Source: Pseudomonas putida
Lineage (GTDB): Bacteria > Pseudomonadota > Gammaproteobacteria > Pseudomonadales > Pseudomonadaceae
Length of the DNA: 64,000 nt
Assembly: GCF_001976065.1 (NCBI RefSeq)
Contig: NZ_MNAH01000002.1
Coordinates: 124,001 to 188,000, forward strand
Direction: 5' to 3'
The position numbers were made by a program, and so were the translations under genes. The notes beneath the pieces were generated by a model, which saw only the letters and a list, made by a program, of their open reading frames with translations, ran no database searches and was not told the DNA's origin. How positions within the stretch are numbered: the first letter of the stretch is position 1; the number at the start of each line of letters is the position of its first letter. This document shows, piece after piece, positions 1 to 9,800 of the stretch.

Positions 1-855
1 GGCGCGGATGTCCTCTTCGAACCGCGCGCCCGCATGCAACGGACCGTTCTGGCCGTTTATCCTCAGGGACGATGGGTGCCAATCCGGCCAGCGGGTCACG
101 GTACTGGCATAGGCGAGCACGGCGATGGGGTCGCCGGCGATGTCGATCTTGTGCTGCATGCGGGTCATGGGTGTTCTCTCCAGGTGCCTGAAGGCCGGCT
201 CCGGTTCCGGTTCCCAGTAGAGGGTGCCGAACAGGTAATCCATCAACGGAAATACGATGTTGAAATTGCGCTGCTGCATCATTTCGCGGCGGTGATGGAG
301 TTCATGCAGGCGACGCATCTGGCGGATCCAGGGCAGGCGCGTGATCCGGTTGTGCGGCGGCAGATGCTCGCAGGCATGGAACACTTCATAGGTCAGGTAC
401 CCCAGGACCAGGCAGCCACCGACCAGTCCGGCAACGTTCGCATCCAGATGCTTGAGCAGCCACCACAGTGGCACGGTGATCAGCAGGGTGTGCAACACGA
501 TCAGCCAGGGCGGGAACAGGATCACCCGCCAGTCGCGAGCGCTGTCGTAGGACATGTGGCCGGGGGCGAAAAAACTGTGATGGTCGCCGGCATGCCGGGC
601 ATAGAACAGTCGCGCGAAGTTTTTTTTGTGATGACCGAGGTGCCGATGCACCAGGTACACGACGAGATTCAAGGACAACAGGGCCACCGGTACCGCCAGC
701 CATTCAAGGGGCCTTACCTGGTGCACGGTGCTCCAGAAAATGCCGATCGCCACCAGGCCGAACACCAGGACGAAGGTGCCATGGAGCCAGGGGTTATAGC
801 GGGGATGAATGTCGCAACGGTAACGGGCGCGGAATGCTTCGGTGGTCTGCCTCAC
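1..855 (-). CDS. Fatty acid hydroxylase (sterol desaturase superfamily) fused to an SRPBCC domain, 3' end beyond window
   Basis: Membrane di-iron hydroxylase reading off the left window edge (285 codons visible, stop not reached). Residues about 25-165 hold several hydrophobic segments. The histidine clusters expected for the di-iron site are present: HRHLGHH, GDHHSF, HACEHLPPH and HELHH. From about residue 230 (MTRMQHKIDIAG...) the same open frame continues into the start of an SRPBCC/polyketide-cyclase-like domain with no stop between. GTG at 855 was chosen because AGGTGA lies 6 bases upstream; an in-frame GTG at 864 is the alternative. Residue Met230 also has a good internal Shine-Dalgarno (GGAGAG), so the second domain could also be translated separately. 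The hydroxylase family call is firm; the substrate is unknown. Confidence 0.75.
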   Translation of the reverse strand, partial: MRQTTEAFRARYRCDIHPRYNPWLHGTFVLVFGLVAIGIFWSTVHQVRPLEWLAVPVALLSLNLVVYLVHRHLGHHKKNFARLFYARHAGDHHSFFAPGHMSYDSARDWRVILFPPWLIVLHTLLITVPLWWLLKHLDANVAGLVGGCLVLGYLTYEVFHACEHLPPHNRITRLPWIRQMRRLHELHHRREMMQQRNFNIVFPLMDYLFGTLYWEPEPEPAFRHLERTPMTRMQHKIDIAGDPIAVLAYASTVTRWPDWHPSSLRINGQNGPLHAGARFEEDIRA

Positions 856-1042
856 TGCAATCACCTGTCGTTATAGTTATCTCCAGCAGATTAGTCGATC
901 CCCGGGTTTTGGCTGGCAGCCGGGCTGGATTTTGTTGCCGCCCCATCTTTCGTGGCCATACCCGATCTACTACTGACGTTCGGTGCCTCGCGGGGGGCAA
1001 GAAGTTCAAAAGCAAAATCCTCCTACAGGTCTGTACGCGTCC

Positions 1043-1072
1043 CCTGTAGGCGCTGGCTTGCCAGCGATGGGG
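1043..1072. repeat. REP-like palindrome (variant)
   Basis: CCTGTAGGCGCTGGCTTGCC followed by AGCGATGG forms a short hairpin (GCTGGC/GCCAGC) and resembles a second class of Pseudomonas REP sequence. It lies between the hydroxylase and LysR genes. The rest of the 856-1104 spacer shows nothing I can name. Confidence 0.5.
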
Positions 1073-1104
1073 CCCGCAAGACCAGTGCAATATTCAAAGC
1101 TGAC

Positions 1105-1968
1105 TCAAGTCAGCGGATTCCAGCGCTGCGACCAGTCGTCATCGCTCTTGATCACCTCGCGCAACAGATCGAAGGCCCGTTGCAGCGCGGGCGAATCGCG
1201 GTCGCGGGAGTAGACCAGGTAGGTGGGGTAACTGAATTCCGGCGCCTTGGGCACGGGCTCCAGCATGCCGTTTTCCAGGTAGCTCTGCACCACCCGGGTG
1301 CGGAAGTAGCCGCTGCCGCCGTGTTCGAGGATGTACTGCAAGCCCAGGGGGCCAAGGTTGAAACTGAGCGCCGCCTTGGCTTTTTCCGGCAGGGCGGCGT
1401 CGTGCTGACGGCGAAAGTGCTGGCCCCAGTCGATGTAGACATAGGGTTCGGGGCGTTCGGGGTGGCGTACGAGGATGAGTTTTTCCTCGAGGATCTGCTC
1501 GACCTGCAGGCGCGGCCAGTACTCGGGTTGATAGACCAGCGCCGCATCGAGCACGCCAAGCTCCAGTTGGCGCAGCAGGTTTTCGCCGTCGCGGATTTCC
1601 ATGCGCAGTGCATGGCCGGGAACCTTCTCGCGCAATACGCCGGCCCAACTGAGCATCAACGGATTGCACAGGCTGACCTCGCCACCGATGTGCAACACGT
1701 CGTGGAACCCCTCGGGCAAGGGCAAGTCCCGGCGTGCGGCTTCCCAGGTTTCCACCAGTTGATTGGCATAGATCACGAATGCCTCACCATTGGGCGTCAG
1801 GCGGGCGCCGGCGCGGTTGCGCACGAACAGCGTGCTGCCCAGGTGGCTTTCGAGCTTCTGGACCCGCGCGGTGATCGCGGTCTGGGTGACGTGGAGCTTC
1901 TCGGCCGCCGCGGCAAGGCTGCCGTGGCGGACGATTTCCAGGAAGGTGCGGGCGAGATCGATGTCCAT
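1105..1968 (-). CDS. LysR-family transcriptional regulator
   Basis: 287-aa LysR-type regulator. The N-terminal winged helix-turn-helix is plain (MDIDLARTFLEIVRHGSL..AAAAEKLHVTQTAITARVQ), and a LysR substrate-binding domain fills the rest (about residues 90-285). A longer in-frame ORF extends 19 codons upstream, but the family alignment begins at MDID, so ATG at 1968 is used. Its neighbours are transcribed in the same direction but are separated by REP DNA, so the target genes cannot be read from context. The family call is certain; ligand and regulon are unknown. Confidence 0.88.
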   Translation of the reverse strand: MDIDLARTFLEIVRHGSLAAAAEKLHVTQTAITARVQKLESHLGSTLFVRNRAGARLTPNGEAFVIYANQLVETWEAARRDLPLPEGFHDVLHIGGEVSLCNPLMLSWAGVLREKVPGHALRMEIRDGENLLRQLELGVLDAALVYQPEYWPRLQVEQILEEKLILVRHPERPEPYVYIDWGQHFRRQHDAALPEKAKAALSFNLGPLGLQYILEHGGSGYFRTRVVQSYLENGMLEPVPKAPEFSYPTYLVYSRDRDSPALQRAFDLLREVIKSDDDWSQRWNPLT

Positions 1969-2070
1969 GGGGCGGCCGATGCGGGAAATACTCGCATTGT
2001 AGGAGCAGGCTTCACCAGCTGTCACAGGTGGTGTTCAGCGATGAAGAATGTACCTTCCACGCAGATCCAA

Positions 2071-2160
2071 TGTGGGAGCGGGCTTGCTCGCGAAGGGGTC
2101 ATGTCAATCAACGGAAATGTTGACTGAACTACTGCCTTCGCGAGCAAGCCCGCTCTCACA
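2071..2160. repeat. REP pair (BIME)
   Basis: Two inverted copies of the REP core (GTGGGAGCGGGCTTGCTCGC, and its complement ending CGCTCTCACA) are separated by about 40 bases. It lies between the convergent-side ends of the amidohydrolase and LysR transcription units. Confidence 0.9.
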
Positions 2161-2189
2161 TTGGGTTGCGATGTTAGCGAAATTGTCGA

Positions 2190-4148
2190 TCAAAACGCGA
2201 AACAGGAGCAGCCAAACGCCCCCCAGAACCCGCGGAAGTCACTCACCGGCGCATCCGACAAGCGCGCCCGCTCATGACTGTGCGCATGCACCGCACAGGC
2301 CCCGACGCATTGATGCACCTGGGCCGTCAACGGTGCCGAAGCTTTCCAGTGCCCTGGCACCTTGGCCACTGGCGACCACTCCGGTACCACGGGAATGGGC
2401 GGCGGCCCGAGTTTTTCGAACTCGACGCTGGCGTACACAATTTTGCCATCGACCAGGGTCAGCACCGATTCGATGTCTTTGATGCCCTCGGCCTCCATGT
2501 GGAAATAGTCCCCCGACAGGGCAATCAGGTCCGCCAGTTGCCCGACCTTGATCTGCCCCTTCTTGCCTTGCTCGGAGGAGAACCAGGCGCTGCCGTGGGT
2601 AAACAGCTCCAGTGCGGTGTCTCGGCTCAAGCCCTGTGGGTACAACGCCAAGCCGCCGACCGTGCGGCCGCTGACCAGCCAGTACAGCGAAGTCCAGGGG
2701 TTGTAGCTCGACACCCGTGTCGCATCGGTGCCGGCGCCTACCGGTACGCCTTCGGCCAGCATGCGGGCGATTGGCGGCGTGTGTTCGGCCGCCTTGGCGC
2801 CGTAGCGGTCGACGAAGTACTCGCCCTGGAACGCCATGCGATCCTGAATGGCAATACCGCCGCCCAGCGCCCTGACCCGCTCGATGTTCTGCGCGGTGAT
2901 GGTCTCGGCGTGATCGAAAAACCACGGCAAGCCGTCAAAGGGAATGTCGCGGTTGACCTTCTCGAACACGTCGAGCATGCGGCTGATGGATTCGTTGTAG
3001 GTAGCATGCAGGCGAAACGGCCAGCGTTGCTCCACCAGATGGCGTACCACCGGTTCCAGGTCCTGTTCCATGGAGGCCGGCAGGTCCGGGCGCGGCTCCA
3101 GGAAGTCTTCGAAATCCGCCGCCGAGAACACCAGCATTTCCCCGGCGCCGTTATGCCGCAGGAAATCGTCGCCCTGGCCGTAGCGCGAGGTGCTGGTCCA
3201 GTTCTTGAAATCGGTGAGCTCTTCCTTGGGTTTCTGGGTGAACAGGTTGTAGGCGATGCGTACGGTCAACTGCCGGTCCTTGGCCAACTGCTGGATGACC
3301 TGGTAGTCGTCCGGGTAATTCTGATAACCACCGCCGGCGTCGATCGCGCTGGTGACCCCCAGGCGATTGAGTTCGCGCATGAATTGCCGGGTCGAGTTGA
3401 CCTGGTACTCCAGCGGCAATTTCGGCCCTTTGGCCAGCGTCGAATACAGGATCATGGCATTGGGCCGGGCGATCAGCATGCCGGTCGGATCGCCATTGGC
3501 ATCGCGCTGGATTTCGCCGCCCGGCGGGTTCGGCGTGTCGCGGGTGTAACCCACCACTTTCAAGGCGGCGCGATTGAGCAAGGCGCGATCGTACAGGTGC
3601 AGGACGAACACCGGCGTGTCGGGCGCGGCCTTGTTCAGTTCGTCGAGAGTGGGCAGGCGCTTTTCGGCGAACTGGAATTCGTTCCAGCCACCGACCACCC
3701 GCACCCACTGTGGCGTTGGCGTGCGGTCGGCCTGGTCCTTGAGCAGGCGTAGCGCATCGACCAACGACGGTACGCCTTCCCAGCGCAGTTCCAGGTTGTA
3801 GTTCAGACCGCCACGGATCAGGTGCAAGTGCGAGTCATTGAGGCCGGGGATCACCGTGCGCCCGTGCAGGTCGATGACTTGCGTAGCGGGGCCTTGCAGG
3901 GCCATGGCCTGGGCGTCGCTGCCGACCACCACGAAGCGTCCGTCCTTGATGGCGACGGCACTGGCCTGGGGTTTCTTGCGATCGACGGTGTGCAGGCGTC
4001 CGTTGTAGAGAATGAGGTCGGCGGGGGTGTCTGGCATGGTTTTACTCCCAGCGAACAGCGGGCTGATCCAGGCACCGACAGCGCCCGCGGACAGGCCTTG
4101 GAGAACGTGGCGACGGTTGACACCGTTGTGTTCCTCGGGTGGGCTCAT
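2190..4148 (-). CDS. Amidohydrolase family protein (YtcJ-like), probable Tat export
   Basis: 652-aa metal-dependent hydrolase of the amidohydrolase superfamily (YtcJ/exoenzyme-regulatory AepA type). The metal-binding HxH is in NDSHLHL near residue 95, and a conserved DHAETI and GTDAT segment follow further on. The N-terminus NRRHVLQGLSAGAVGAW has the twin-arginine plus hydrophobic pattern of a Tat signal, suggesting a periplasmic enzyme. ATG at 4148 is preferred to an in-frame upstream ATG because GGAG sits 7 bases before it and the RR motif then falls near the N-terminus. The last 50 or so residues are His/Cys/Phe-rich and look poorly conserved, so the native C-terminus may vary. Substrate not predictable. 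Confidence 0.82.
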   Translation of the reverse strand: MSPPEEHNGVNRRHVLQGLSAGAVGAWISPLFAGSKTMPDTPADLILYNGRLHTVDRKKPQASAVAIKDGRFVVVGSDAQAMALQGPATQVIDLHGRTVIPGLNDSHLHLIRGGLNYNLELRWEGVPSLVDALRLLKDQADRTPTPQWVRVVGGWNEFQFAEKRLPTLDELNKAAPDTPVFVLHLYDRALLNRAALKVVGYTRDTPNPPGGEIQRDANGDPTGMLIARPNAMILYSTLAKGPKLPLEYQVNSTRQFMRELNRLGVTSAIDAGGGYQNYPDDYQVIQQLAKDRQLTVRIAYNLFTQKPKEELTDFKNWTSTSRYGQGDDFLRHNGAGEMLVFSAADFEDFLEPRPDLPASMEQDLEPVVRHLVEQRWPFRLHATYNESISRMLDVFEKVNRDIPFDGLPWFFDHAETITAQNIERVRALGGGIAIQDRMAFQGEYFVDRYGAKAAEHTPPIARMLAEGVPVGAGTDATRVSSYNPWTSLYWLVSGRTVGGLALYPQGLSRDTALELFTHGSAWFSSEQGKKGQIKVGQLADLIALSGDYFHMEAEGIKDIESVLTLVDGKIVYASVEFEKLGPPPIPVVPEWSPVAKVPGHWKASAPLTAQVHQCVGACAVHAHSHERARLSDAPVSDFRGFWGAFGCSCFAF

Positions 4149-4260
4149 GTCAGTGCTCCGCGCAACGTGAGTTGAGGGCAAACAGCTGAAGGCGCCGCAT
4201 GCGGCCAGATGGAATATAGACGGCAAATCCGCGGGCGGTGGTTTTCACGCGTCGAAAACG

Positions 4261-4290
4261 ACGAATCCCGCCACAAGGGGCGGGATTCGT
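4261..4290. terminator. Hairpin terminator-like element
   Basis: A perfect 12-bp stem (ACGAATCCCGCC with GGCGGGATTCGT) and a 6-base loop lie between the SCP2 gene and the amidohydrolase. On the minus strand it follows the SCP2 stop by about 40 bases; the U-tract after the stem is weak. Confidence 0.6.
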
Positions 4291-4330
4291 TTGCAGCCAG
4301 GCGCGCTTGCGACAGTCGCAAGCAGCGCAA

Positions 4331-4645
4331 TCAGGCCGGGAACAGCTCGGACAGTTTCATCGCCAGCATCATGTCGCCTTCAGCGCGCAGCTTGCCGCCC
4401 ATGAATGCCTGCATGCCGTCGGTTTCGCCGCTGACGATGCCTTGCAGGGTTTCGCCGTCCATCACCAGGGTCACCTGGGCGTCCGGGTTTTCGCCTTCCA
4501 GCAGCTCGCAGGTGCTGTCCTTGACGACCAGCGAGAAGTTCTTGGTGTCGTCGATGCGGAAACCAAAGACCAGGTCCAGGCCGGCAGCAGCGCCTGGGTT
4601 GAACTTGGCTTTCATTGCTTGTACTGCATCTGCTACGGAGGTCAT
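4331..4645 (-). CDS. SCP2 sterol-binding domain protein
   Basis: 104-aa single-domain SCP2/sterol-carrier protein. The family pattern is visible: an acidic beta-rich first half (DDTKNFSLVVKDSTCELL), then PDAQVTLVMDGETLQGIVSGE and the closing GKLRAEGDMMLAMKLSELF. Such proteins bind acyl or lipid ligands in a hydrophobic tunnel; the bacterial role is poorly defined. It has a GGAG Shine-Dalgarno just upstream of ATG 4645 and lies 72 bases downstream of the histidine phosphatase gene on the same strand. That pairing is, to my knowledge, part of the conserved pseudomonad backbone next to sohB. Confidence 0.88.
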   Translation of the reverse strand: MTSVADAVQAMKAKFNPGAAAGLDLVFGFRIDDTKNFSLVVKDSTCELLEGENPDAQVTLVMDGETLQGIVSGETDGMQAFMGGKLRAEGDMMLAMKLSELFPA

Positions 4646-4717
4646 GGTTTGATCCTTTTTCTGGTAATTAGAGCAGGGTGATTACAGCCAGGGTGACAAT
4701 AGTCCGGAAGTCCGGAC

Positions 4718-5428
4718 TCAGCGAAACGTGATGAGTTCGGGGGTCTTCAGCAGTTGCAGGTGTGCATGACTGTTGAAGGAAGCCAGGGCCACCTCGCGAC
4801 CACGGAATTTCAGGTGGTTGAGCGAAGTGTTGACGATTTGCCAGTTCAATTCAAAAGCCTGTTTGGCAGGCATCTGCGTAATGAGGTGGAGCAGGGCGGT
4901 GATGGTGCCACCGGAGGTGAATACGGCGATTTTCTGAGTGTTGTCGGCCTGTTCGAGGATGCGCTGCAAACCGGCCTGCACGCGTTCGACGAAGCCCAGC
5001 CAGCTTTCCAGGCCCGGTGTGTCATAGGTGCCGGCGAGCCAGCGTTCGATGATCAGGGCGAAGATGCGCTGGAACTCGCCACGGTTCTGCGCGGCGTTGC
5101 GCAGGATGTTCAGCGCTTCGGGTTCGTCCGCCAGCATGGCCGGCAACAGCGCGCGGATCACCGCGTCGGCGTCGAATTCATTGAAGGCCGGATCGGTCTC
5201 CAGGATCGGCACCGGCAGGCCCACGGCGGCGTATTGTTCGAGCGCGCTGTTGGCCGTGTGTTGCTGGCGACGCAGGTCGCCCGACAGGCAGCGATCGAAG
5301 CTGATACCGAGTTCGGCCAGGTGCTGGCCGAGGATTTGTGCCTGGCGAATACCGGTGGGCGACAGGACGTCATAGTCGTCTGCACCAAAGGAGGCCTGGC
5401 CATGTCGAATCAAATAGATGCTGCCCAC
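4718..5428 (-). CDS. Histidine phosphatase family protein (phosphoglycerate mutase-like)
   Basis: Histidine-phosphatase superfamily enzyme of about 236 aa. The RHG catalytic motif lies near the N-terminus (IYLIRHGQASF), a second conserved region is DRCLSGDLRRQQHTA, and a later segment VFTSGGTITAL carries the SGGT motif where the second catalytic histidine normally sits. The frame is open for 21 codons upstream to 5491, but the family starts at the strand leading into RHG, so GTG at 5428 with GGGATGA upstream is preferred; the longer start is possible. It is upstream of the SCP2 gene on the same strand. Likely a cytoplasmic phosphatase of unknown substrate. Confidence 0.8.
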   Translation of the reverse strand: MGSIYLIRHGQASFGADDYDVLSPTGIRQAQILGQHLAELGISFDRCLSGDLRRQQHTANSALEQYAAVGLPVPILETDPAFNEFDADAVIRALLPAMLADEPEALNILRNAAQNRGEFQRIFALIIERWLAGTYDTPGLESWLGFVERVQAGLQRILEQADNTQKIAVFTSGGTITALLHLITQMPAKQAFELNWQIVNTSLNHLKFRGREVALASFNSHAHLQLLKTPELITFR

Positions 5429-5628
5429 GTCCGCGTCATCCCGGTACGTTGAAGGTTTGGCGAGGTTATGAGGATGGCGCTGAGCTGTCAATGAAAAAAC
5501 ATACGCTTGTTTGAAATGCTCGTTACAGGCCTGTTGCCAGAGGTTTCACGGCTGGTCGCAGGGGCGGCGCATGGGTATGCTGGTGGTATCCGCGCGCTTG
5601 CATGCCGCGCAACGTTTAAGGAGTCCCT

Positions 5629-6651
5629 GTGGAGTTTTTGTCCGAGTACGCCGTTTTCCTGGCCAAGACCGTGACCCTGGTGATCGCCATCCTGGTGGTG
5701 TTGGCCAGCTTTGCGGCCTTGCGCAGCAAAGGTCGACGCAAATCCGCCGGCCAGTTGCAGGTCAGCAAGCTCAATGATTTCTACAAGGGGCTGCGCGAAC
5801 GCCTGGAGCAAACCTTGCTCGACAAGGATCAGCTCAAGGCCTTGCGCAAGTCCCAGCTCAAAAGCGAGAAAAAACAGAAGAAGCAACACGAGGCCAAACC
5901 GCGGGTATTCGTGCTCGACTTCGACGGCGACATCAAGGCCTCGGCCACTGAAAGCCTGCGCCACGAAATCACCGCGTTGCTGACCCTCGCCACGCCCAAG
6001 GACGAAGTGGTGCTGCGTCTGGAAAGCGGCGGCGGCATGGTCCACAGCTACGGCCTCGCTTCCTCCCAGCTGGCACGTATCCGTGAGGCCGGCGTACCGC
6101 TGACCGTTTGTATCGACAAGGTCGCGGCCAGCGGCGGCTACATGATGGCGTGCATCGGCGAGAAGATCATCAGCGCGCCGTTCGCGATCCTCGGCTCGAT
6201 CGGCGTGGTCGCGCAGTTGCCCAACGTCAATCGCCTGCTGAAAAAGCACGACATCGACTTCGAAGTCCTGACGGCCGGCGAGTACAAGCGCACCCTCACG
6301 GTATTCGGCGAAAACACCGAGAAGGGGCGGGAGAAGTTCCAGGAAGACCTGGATATTACCCATCAGTTGTTCAAGAACTTCGTTGCCCGCTATCGCCCGC
6401 AACTGGCGATCGATGAAGTGGCCACCGGTGAGATCTGGCTTGGCATTGCGGCGCTGGACAAACAACTGGTGGACGAACTGAAGACCAGTGACGAGTACCT
6501 GGCCGAGCGCGCCAGGCAGTCCGAGCTTTATCACCTGCATTACGCTGAACGCAAAAGCCTGCAAGAGCGCATTGGCATGGCGGCCAGCGGATCGGTCGAT
6601 CGCGTGTTGTTGAGTTGGTGGAGTCGCTTGACCCAGCAGCGCTTCTGGTGA
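5629..6651 (+). CDS. sohB: Inner-membrane peptidase SohB (S49 family)
   Basis: 340-aa signal-peptide-peptidase-like protease. One transmembrane segment (about residues 9-29, FLAKTVTLVIAILVVLASF), a charged linker rich in Lys/Gln (about 60-90), then the S49 catalytic domain. The nucleophile serine is in KVAASGGYMMAC (near residue 168), and the candidate general-base lysine is in GEYKRTL (near residue 220). Start is GTG at 5629, with AAGGAG 5 bases upstream. The length matches the SohB family. It is monocistronic, with a strong terminator directly after it. Confidence 0.92.
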   Translation: MEFLSEYAVFLAKTVTLVIAILVVLASFAALRSKGRRKSAGQLQVSKLNDFYKGLRERLEQTLLDKDQLKALRKSQLKSEKKQKKQHEAKPRVFVLDFDGDIKASATESLRHEITALLTLATPKDEVVLRLESGGGMVHSYGLASSQLARIREAGVPLTVCIDKVAASGGYMMACIGEKIISAPFAILGSIGVVAQLPNVNRLLKKHDIDFEVLTAGEYKRTLTVFGENTEKGREKFQEDLDITHQLFKNFVARYRPQLAIDEVATGEIWLGIAALDKQLVDELKTSDEYLAERARQSELYHLHYAERKSLQERIGMAASGSVDRVLLSWWSRLTQQRFW

Positions 6652-6670
6652 TTTCAACGTCTCTCGATGT

Positions 6671-6703
6671 AAAAAAATGAAACCTGCGGGTTTCATTTTT
6701 TTT
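6671..6703 (+). terminator. Rho-independent terminator of sohB
   Basis: ATGAAACC-tgc-GGGTTTCAT stem, preceded by A7 and followed by T8, 20 bases after the sohB stop. Confidence 0.9.
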
Positions 6704-6830
6704 GCTCTGGATTCCTGTTTTTCTTGCGTTGAATGCGACATTTCCCATGATCGCTGTCGAACCTTCCCGCTTCCGGGAGCGGGCTGGCTGGTTAGGGTGG
6801 AATTCCTAATTGCTCGCCATGGAATGCGCC

Positions 6831-9800
6831 ATGCCAGACCTATCACACAACGAAATGCCCGCCTCGAATGCGCTGCGCCCTGCGCGAATACGTGACCCGC
6901 TCAAAAGCATCCTTGATATCGCGCTGCCGCAAACCCCTGCGCAGTTTGCCGGGCACCTGATCCAGGAGAAGTGGGGGCAGGAGATCGACCCGACGACAGC
7001 GCAGCTGGTAACGCTCGATTACGACTACAAGGGCCGTCCTGCGCAAGATGGGATTCATCAGGGGCAGGTGGCAAGCCGCATGTCCCTGGTGCAAGCGTTG
7101 CTGTCCAATTTCCAGGCAGTCGGAGACGGGCGTTTCGGTGAAACGGCATTTGGCTTGTACACGCCACCCGATGTCGGGCCAGCCATCAATGTGCTGGAAC
7201 ACGCGGATGACTTGACGGAGCCAGGTAACGACTATCACTGCGCCTATGAAGGTATTTATCGCCGTACCGTCCCACAAGCCTACGGGCCGGCCACCCAACT
7301 GGCCGTGAGGCCCGCCGACTTCAAGAAGTGGGTCTGGGAACTGGACCTGCAGACTCGATATCAGGCCTACCTGAAGCAGGCCTGGCCGGCGGACGAAATC
7401 GTCATCGCAACCAGGCCGGAGCCTCTGAAAACGTCGTCGAAGGCCGCATTTGTCATGGCGGCGTTTTTGCAAAGACATGAAAACAGCCTGAGCCAGAAGG
7501 GCCTTGAGCTGGCCCTGCAAGCCACAGGCTTACCGCCTGACCAGGCATGGTCGGCACTGACGATCGAACAATTGCAGGCGCCCACCCGCGTGACGACGCC
7601 GCTCAAGGTCGGGCGGCTGAAGTTGTATCGATACACCTCCAGGGATATCTGGGGCTGGCGCGACGCGAATGGCGCGATAGTGCTGTACATCCCCGGTAAC
7701 TCCTCCCCTGTGCATGGGTTCAAAGACAGCGGCCAATTGCACCAGTGGATAGTGGCCCAGGGTCAAGCCGGGGACGGCAAACTGGCCCTGGCGGCGCATT
7801 TTGCCGAGGATGATCGCAAGGACGGCACGTTCCATGCCGGTGTGCTGACGGCGCTGGACGGCATGGCGGTCTATCCGCGTGAACACCGGCTGAACAAAGA
7901 AGCGGGCTTCTTCAACGACGACGGTTTTTGGCCGCCGGCCCGCTACATCGGTTTCGATGACTCGCCATCAGGCGCCGACCCGTTTGCCCAACTGGTGTTG
8001 ACCATGAAGGAAGCCTCCCTGGCCAGTGTCAGCACCATTCGTGACGATGCCCAGGTCAATCGGGATGACCTGAGTGCCGCCGTCGAACCGGTGGTGCAGT
8101 GGATCAACCGGTTTGGTCCTCTGGCGCTGTTCGTCCCCGGTGGCGAAGGGCTGCTGGCGTTGTCCGGCCTCATCGACGCCGGTTATGGCCTTGATCAGGC
8201 CGTCAATGGTGCAACTTCGGCTGATCGAACGGCGGGTGTCACGCGTAGCGTATTTGGTTTGCTCAATGCTTTGCCGCTGGCCGGCGCGGGCGCGGTGCTG
8301 AAGGGCGATGCTGCCGATGCTGGCATCATTGCCGAACGTTCCCGTGAACCAGGCGTCAATCCGGGCGAGGGGGGCACCAGGCCGTCGCTGGCTCGGCCCA
8401 CGACCCCTACAGTGCCATCGAGTCTCGCAGCGCAGAACCGTGTGGCGCTTATCCGCGCAATCGGACCGTCAGTGGCGTCCTTGAGCGATGAAGTGCTGGC
8501 GCAGATCGGCAAGGTCAGTGCAGTCGATGACGACATGCTGCGCCTGATGCAGGGCGGGCGTGCGCCGACGCCCTTGCTGGCCGATACCATCAGCCGTTTC
8601 AGGATCGAACAGGAACTGGAGCAAGCGGCTGTGCCCCAAAGTGAGCGCGCCGGGCTGTTTTCCACCCGCTACCAAGCGCTTGAGCACTCGGAGCACGAAT
8701 GGGTCCGGTTGTTCCAGCGGCAATACCCTGGCTTGCCCAGGGCCGCCATCGAGCAAATGCTCGACCGCTATGGCGTCGATATCCAGAGCCCCGTGGACGC
8801 TGTCCAGGTCCGGCAAGCGTTCAAGCGCCTCAATCACAAGGCCCTGCAATACCAGCAGCATGTGCGGCTCAATCGTGCTTATGAAGGACTGTACATTCGC
8901 TCGCTGGTCAGTGCGGAATCGGACACGCTGGCCCTGCATTCGCTGAAAAACCTGCCAGGATGGCCCGGGAACCTTAGCGTTGAAATCCTTGAGAACTCCG
9001 TCTCAGGCGCCATTTTGGATCGTAGCGGCGCACTTGACGCTCCCAGCGTTCGACGACTGATCAAGGTGGCAGGCCATTACCAGGGGCAAGCCGGGCAAGT
9101 GGACTTTTATGCGGCGCTTCTTGATGTCTTGTCCGCAGAAGAGCGTTTGGCGTTGCAGCTTCCCCCGATTGACTCGGCCCGGGCGTTGCGGTTGAAAATC
9201 GGTGAGCGGGCCATGCCCCGTTCCGAGTTGGTGCTCGGATTGCACCGAATGGATGGCGGCCTGCCTTTCGAGGCGCAAGGGCTACGAGGGGGTGTTTTCC
9301 CTGATACGCCGCAGGCCGCAGTGTTGACGCACGAAATGATGAGGTTGCAGATCAAGCAAATCTATCCGGATTCCACAGATGCTGAAGCCGATGAGCTGCT
9401 ACTGCGTGCAGGTGGCAATGCGCAGGCGCACATCGATCTGCTGCAGCAACAGTTTCACCAGCTCAACACTGACTTGCGTGGCTGGATCGATCAGGTGGCG
9501 GGAGACATTGAGGACATGGACATTCCTTTCCTCGGTGCCGATGCCCAGGGCCGGGCACAGGCGCATGCGCAGGGGCTGACGGATGAACAGATCGAAAACC
9601 ATAACGCGCAACTGCTCCTGGACACCATGAACTACGAGCGCGAATCCAGGATAGAACTGGCTGACGATCTGCAAGCGATCTGGCAACGGCGTGCATTGAA
9701 CGACCTGCGCGTCTATTCAGGCGAAGAACTTGTGGGGTACAAGCTCCACATGGGCTTCGAGGATTATCACCGATTGCCGGTCATCAACATCCGCTTCAAC

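Noticed and set aside
34..876. 280-aa plus-strand ORF at the left edge
   Set aside because: Opposite the hydroxylase, whose histidine motifs and membrane segments show that the minus strand is coding.
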